From positions 1 to 64,000 of the forward strand of contig QKWP01000236.1 in NCBI GenBank assembly GCA_003550325.1: DNA of 64,000 nucleotides. The letters run 5' to 3'. The notes below the pieces were generated by a model. That model was not told the origin of the DNA, ran no database searches, and saw only the letters and a list, made by a program, of their open reading frames with translations. This stretch comes from Gigaspora rosea (Eukaryota; Glomeromycota; Glomeromycetes; Diversisporales; Gigasporaceae). Of this stretch, positions 59,777 through 64,000 are shown in pieces; within the stretch, counting starts at the first letter, position 1, and each line of letters begins with the position of its first letter. The position numbers were made by a program, and so were the translations under genes.

Positions 59777-59960
59777 CGTGCGTCAGATTGATTCTTGCGT
59801 CAAATTAGACCTGGTCTAAATTAGATTAGGGTTGGGGTAAAATTATGGTAAAGTTAGAAGCTAGTTTAGACCAGTTGTTGCCGTTTATTTAATGCTGGTC
59901 AACTGATAGTCATCTGATGTGCGTCAGATTCAATCTGACGCAAGTTTTAATCTGACGCAC
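59777..59960. mobile_element. MITE with TGCGTCAGATT termini
   Basis: CGTGCGTCAGATTGATTCTT and its approximate inverse TTTTAATCTGACGCAC, with GATTAGGGTTGGGG inside. TSD not fixed. Confidence 0.55.
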
Positions 59961-60054
59961 AAGATATATAGGGAACGTTTTTGTAAAGAAGATTTATTTG
60001 TGATTATAATATAATTTAAGTTGGTTAGAAGCATGAAAATTCCTGAAAAGGATA

Positions 60055-60360
60055 TATATTTAAGGAGGGATCAAATGGTAGATTGATCCTTCTCTTTGGT
60101 TTCGCTATTGCTCACCTCATTGATAGGCTAGCTCTCTCGTCCCATCTACCAACAGGTTCTTTAGGTTTTGGTAACTGAGACCTATATAAAAAAAAAAAGA
60201 TAACAAAAAAAAAGAAAGATAAAAGGATGAATATCGTAAAGGAAATAAGTTAATAGTGCTCATAGACTGTAAAAGTAGCTCTATGGCCACTTGTAATAAG
60301 ATATGTTTAATCGTGGCTCATAGAGTGTAAAGTAGCTCTGTGACCAGTGTGATAAATTAT
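60055..60360. repeat. second copy of the composite head/VNTR repeat
   Basis: Homologous to 11320-11500 (GGTTTCGCTATTGC...TAGGCTAGCTCTCTCGTC) and followed by two related VNTR units (GGCTCATAGAGTGTAAAGTA). 60361-60649 has no gene. Confidence 0.6.
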
Positions 60361-60649
60361 TTTTTTATTTTACTTTTTTTTTTTTTTTCTTTGACAGTCT
60401 TGTCAGTGCTTAAATACAAATTGAATCAACTAATTAAGCTAATTCAAGTAGTTACTACTTTGCAATTGCAAGCCCAGCATCATCCAGCTATTTTAATCTG
60501 TACCCAGATGCGACCTGTTGCACTAAGTCATGTATGACCCAGAAATTTTATCTTGGCTACTTGGCTATCTAATTTATTTTAGTTTTTTATATTGTAAATA
60601 TTTTTAAATCATGTATACAAATAATGTAATGTGGTGTGGTGGCTTAAAT

Positions 60650-61532
60650 ATATAAATCGCGAAGACACGCTAATTCTCTCGAGTACATAAATGTCCCAAG
60701 CCTTCAAACATTTCGCTACTCACGAATTCGCGGAATCTATCATGAGTTCATAGAAATAATTGCGAGTTCGTTCAATTCTCCACAAGTACATTGTAAATTC
60801 CACGCATATGTGGTAAAGTTCTAAAATGTATTTAAGACCTTTGAATTCAATTAAGTTCAATATAAGTTCAATGTTCAATTTAAAATGCATTAATATAAAA
60901 GTAAAACCTTATCTTTTGAATTCAACTTTAACCTTAATAAACCTTGCGAGACTTAATTCGATGAACTGAATTGACTTGTAACATCGTATTGGCTTATTAT
61001 AACTCAAATTCTGTATGATGAGTTTAGTTTATTCTTTTAAATTGTTCACGTAATTCAAGTTACCTTTGGACTTCGAATAAATAACCATGTCATGATTATT
61101 ATATAGTTAACACTTTTATATTGACCCTCTATCATTATATAAACTCTTCTTTAATATCGCTTTATACACCTCTACCCAGTGTTGTCATGGAACATGGACA
61201 CAGACGGCGGACAGTCCGGGACGGGACGTCTGGGACATGTCCGCCCAGAATTTTTTTTGTCCTGAACATTTTGCGACTCAACACGTGATTATCTACCAAT
61301 AAAATTCGTATAATTCCGCAATTTGATTGGTTTTACCCGGCGGACATGTATCATGTTGGGACATTATTGCGGACATGTCCCGGACGTCCCGTCCCGAACT
61401 GTCCGCGTCCCTGAAAAATCGGCAGGACAATGTTCGTGTACAACACTACCTCTACCTATAATCGGTTGGAGCTTTAAATTGGCACAATTGTCTATATTGT
61501 TTTATTGCTCTCCCAACTCAACCATTATATTT
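60650..61532. repeat. right arm of the long inverted repeat, with hAT insertion
   Basis: Inverted homologue of 55839-56400, enlarged by the 272-bp hAT MITE at 61177-61448 and its TSD. Confidence 0.75.
61177..61448. mobile_element. hAT-type MITE with GGGACG arrays
   Basis: Ends CAGTGTTGTCATGGA and (inverted) TAGTGTTGTACACGA, 272 bp, perfect 8-bp TSD CCTCTACC (61169-61176 and 61449-61456). CGGGACGGGACGTC and GGACGTCCCGTCCCG lie inside the ends. It inserted in the right arm of the long inverted repeat, whose left arm preserves the empty site (around 55910-55920). Confidence 0.92.
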
Positions 61533-61856
61533 GGTGCTGATTATGTGGAATGAATTAAAACAATATGACCCTCTATAAATAAAATACTTAGCTTTAATCT
61601 TGTTACGTATAACTAAAAACTGAAATCTCATAAACTTACCTGAAAGTCATATGTTATTCCCTATCCTTTCATGGTTTTCCTTTAACAACCACAAGCCGTG
61701 TACGCCTTAAGTTGATCCAAACCAAACCAACCTTTAAGTCAAAAAATTCAATACCGAAATCATGAAGACTAGAAACCTCTTATAATCTGTCCACAGCACC
61801 TACAACAACTATATTTTCAAACCACTTACCAATATAATAAAGAATCTGAAGAAGAG

Positions 61857-64000
61857 ATGAATGTGCAACCTACCCTTAGGAGTCGAATACGAAAATGTTC
61901 TTCCAAGAATCCTTTGTACTCCCAATGTCGAAAAGGGAGTCACTTAGTCCTTGAATGTCCAGAAGTGAAGAATTTGAACAAAAAGTATACAAGACTCCTA
62001 AAAACACTTACTGCAGAACAAAATGAAGAGTTCCAAGAAATAATAAACTGATGTTTTTCTGAAGACCTTAGCGATAAACAAGTTCCTGAAGCCCTAGAAT
62101 TTACATTAAAAATATTAAAAGATATAGTAAGAAATAATATAAAAAAAGAGACCAAAGAAATCATATACCTCTTCTATATGTTAAAATATTTATGCAGGAG
62201 GTCCACTCAGAAAAGACTTGCCTATCTGCAGTAACCAGAGCTCTTAAATCGTACTATGTCTCTGAGTCATTTGAGAAATGATAACTTTACTTTAGTAGTT
62301 GAAGGGGAAGACCTGGAAAAAAAAATGTCAAATTAAATCCAGAGGTAGCTTGGAAGATTTAATTAATAACTACCTTGAAGTCTTAAAAGGCTAGTCACCC
62401 AGATCTAAAGAACTTGAATCCGAAATTGGTCTAAAGAGAAATAAAAAGAATGAACAAAATGAAGCATTCATTTATTATAAAAAGCCAGTTGAACCAAATC
62501 AATATGAACCCCATGCCTTTGGAATTAACAAATGAAATAATAATGAAACAGAAAGTCCTATTAACAATCCAAATAACCAGTTGTCGAATCAGAATTTGAC
62601 TTTGTTTTAGATCTAATTAACAATTACCTTGTGGAAGAATCTGGGATCGAAAGAGAAAAGAAACTATCCAAGAATGCCTGAAAGTAAATGACCTTGAAAA
62701 AGATGAAGACAAGACATTTACGTATTGTCAAAAATTCGCAGAGATCGAAACTGCTAACAAAACCAGTCCGATCATACCCTATCCTGAAAATGAAAATGAA
62801 GTTAAGGAGATTAGAAATAAAATATTAGACAAATATGAAGTATTCAATTATTCTCAAAGATCGGTTAATATGAGAAATGCTGCCAGATTTTATAATGCAG
62901 ATCTAATCGCTGTTGCATAAAATAACAATAGGGAAGTTAGAGTTGAAGAAGATAAAATTGAAGTTGAAAAGGATGCAACAAAATTGACAGAGGTAGTTGT
63001 TCCAAATGAAGCTAGTATTAAAAATCAAGCCCTACCATATCATCAAAATCCTGTAGAAGCTATAAATCATACTAAAGAAGTAGATGACATTAATAAACAA
63101 AAATGGATTAGAAGAAAGAAACAATGAAGGATATGTATCTGTAGGTTTGGAAAAAGTTTTGGGTGATAAGCCCAAGCTGATTCTTGATGAAGAAAACCCC
63201 AACCAATGTAGACATTATAGAAGAAACGATCTCTCAATGAAAACCTAGATAAAGTCTGCAAGCTGTGGATGAAAAAGGTAAACAAGTTAAGACGTATGAC
63301 CCAGCAGGATAATAAGAATAAACTGAAAGAAAAGAGATGCATTCGCTGCCCTACATATTTCGAAAAATCACTTAAAGATCTAGATAAAATTTTAGAAATA
63401 AAAAAAAACCTACAAATACAAAAGCTAAGAATAAGCAGGAAGCACCAGCCAATTTGAAGAGTGATTCCAGTGAAGTACACAAATGTTCTAAAATGAAAAA
63501 CCTCAAAGGCTTCATAGATAATCATCAAGAAAACTTTGGAATAAAATCTGCTGAAGAATCACTTAGTATTAAAAGCAGAACAGCAGATAGAGGAAATATT
63601 AACGGAATGTACAGTATTGGATATTGTTATCAAAATGGATTTGAAGATGAGCATAAAGCATCCAAGTATTATAAAAAATCAGCTGATGCAGGTAGTACCA
63701 ATAGAACGTTTATAGTTGATAATTACTACCTTAAAGAGAAAAATTCCAATAGATTATATAATCTTAAACTTTGCTCTCAAAATGGTGCTAGTGTGATTGA
63801 GGAAGAGAAGATGTTAATCGATTTGGATCCTATCAAAGACAAATGCTCTAAAATAAAAGACCTCAAAGTCAACCGTCAACAAAGGCTAAATATAAACCTC
63901 TGCACAAATTGTACAATGCCAAAGCTCAAGAATAATATTAAAAATACTTGTGCATGCAGAGGTCAAATTAAAAAGATAAGTCCTGAGAAGGATATTGGTA
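61857..64000 (+). pseudogene. Cys-rich / Sel1-like coding region, degenerate, continues past the window
   Basis: Starts with a Cys-containing stretch (YSQCRKGSHLVLECPEVK) and a helical part (TRLLKTLTAEQNEEFQEI, then PEALEFTLKILKDIV), followed in shifting frames by Sel1-like pieces: EAFIYYKKPVEPNQYEPH near 62460, DEDKTFTYCQKFAE near 62705, and MYSIGYCYQNGFEDEHKASK with YYKKSADAG near 63610-63690. A last Cys-rich piece, CTNCTMPKLKNNIKNTCAC, is near 63900. Many stops and frameshifts separate them, so it cannot be expressed as one protein. Most likely another decayed member of the Sel1 family with an unusual Cys-rich head. The 3' end, and any kinase domain, is outside the window. Confidence 0.65.

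Larger units (their letters stand above)
55839..61532. mobile_element. candidate long-TIR DNA transposon with pogo/Tigger-type transposase remains
   Basis: About 560 bp at 55839-56400 recur in inverted orientation at 60650-61532 (GGTTGARTTGGGAGAGC outermost, AAACAATATAGACAA, TCAATTCAGTYC, CTTAAATACATTTT further in). Between them lie the transposase remnant (56482-57904), a later MITE, a foldback and a VNTR-type repeat. One element with long TIRs explains the symmetry, but two opposed copies of a repeat flanking a separate transposon are not excluded. TSD not found. Confidence 0.6.

Overview
The window looks like a transposon-rich, AT-rich piece of a fungal genome, most likely an arbuscular mycorrhizal fungus (Glomeromycotina, Rhizophagus-like). 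The reasons are repeated Sel1-repeat plus protein-kinase genes, a known hallmark of the kinase expansion in these fungi, short AT-rich introns, very low gene density, and a gypsy element, a LINE and a tRNA-type SINE surrounded by dozens of small inverted-repeat elements. The species call is inference; no marker gene is present.

Layout. 0.6-2.8 kb: a Sel1-kinase gene broken by frameshifts and a nonsense codon. 4.3-10.9 kb: two 3.3 kb near-identical copies in tandem, separated by one N at 7608, each carrying a Harbinger-like element with two hAT-type MITEs nested in it. 10.8-13.6 kb: a large hairpin, a VNTR-type repeat, a MITE and a kinase-gene relic. 14.15-23.14 kb: a complete but inactivated Ty3/gypsy element on the minus strand with 701-bp LTRs. 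23.7-30.6 kb: a LINE with endonuclease and reverse transcriptase, full of stops and interrupted by a 1.3 kb hAT-like element. 33.0-36.3 kb: a decayed kinase gene on the minus strand with a SINE in one intron. 36.3-45.8 kb: only nested inverted-repeat elements. 45.8-49.3 kb: the one intact-looking gene, a two-exon protein of about 1142 aa with about 22 Sel1 repeats followed by a kinase domain. 50-55 kb: more nested MITEs. 55.1-55.8 kb: a Sel1 pseudogene, cut off by a long-TIR element (55.8-61.5 kb) that holds a decayed pogo/Tigger-type transposase and later insertions. 61.9-64 kb: a degenerate Cys-rich/Sel1 coding region that runs off the window.

How it fits together. The genes are one family (Sel1 plus kinase-like signalling proteins) at several stages of birth and decay, probably spread by duplication and broken by transposons. 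Many insertions can be dated relative to each other from target-site duplications (TSDs), and in two places an empty site is preserved inside the window. The most unusual observations are telomere-like TTAGGG tracts inside many unrelated MITE families, two hAT elements abutting at one 8-bp target (ATTGGAAG, three copies), a duplicated Cys-rich module inside the gypsy pol region, and an intact extra ORF behind the broken gypsy pol.
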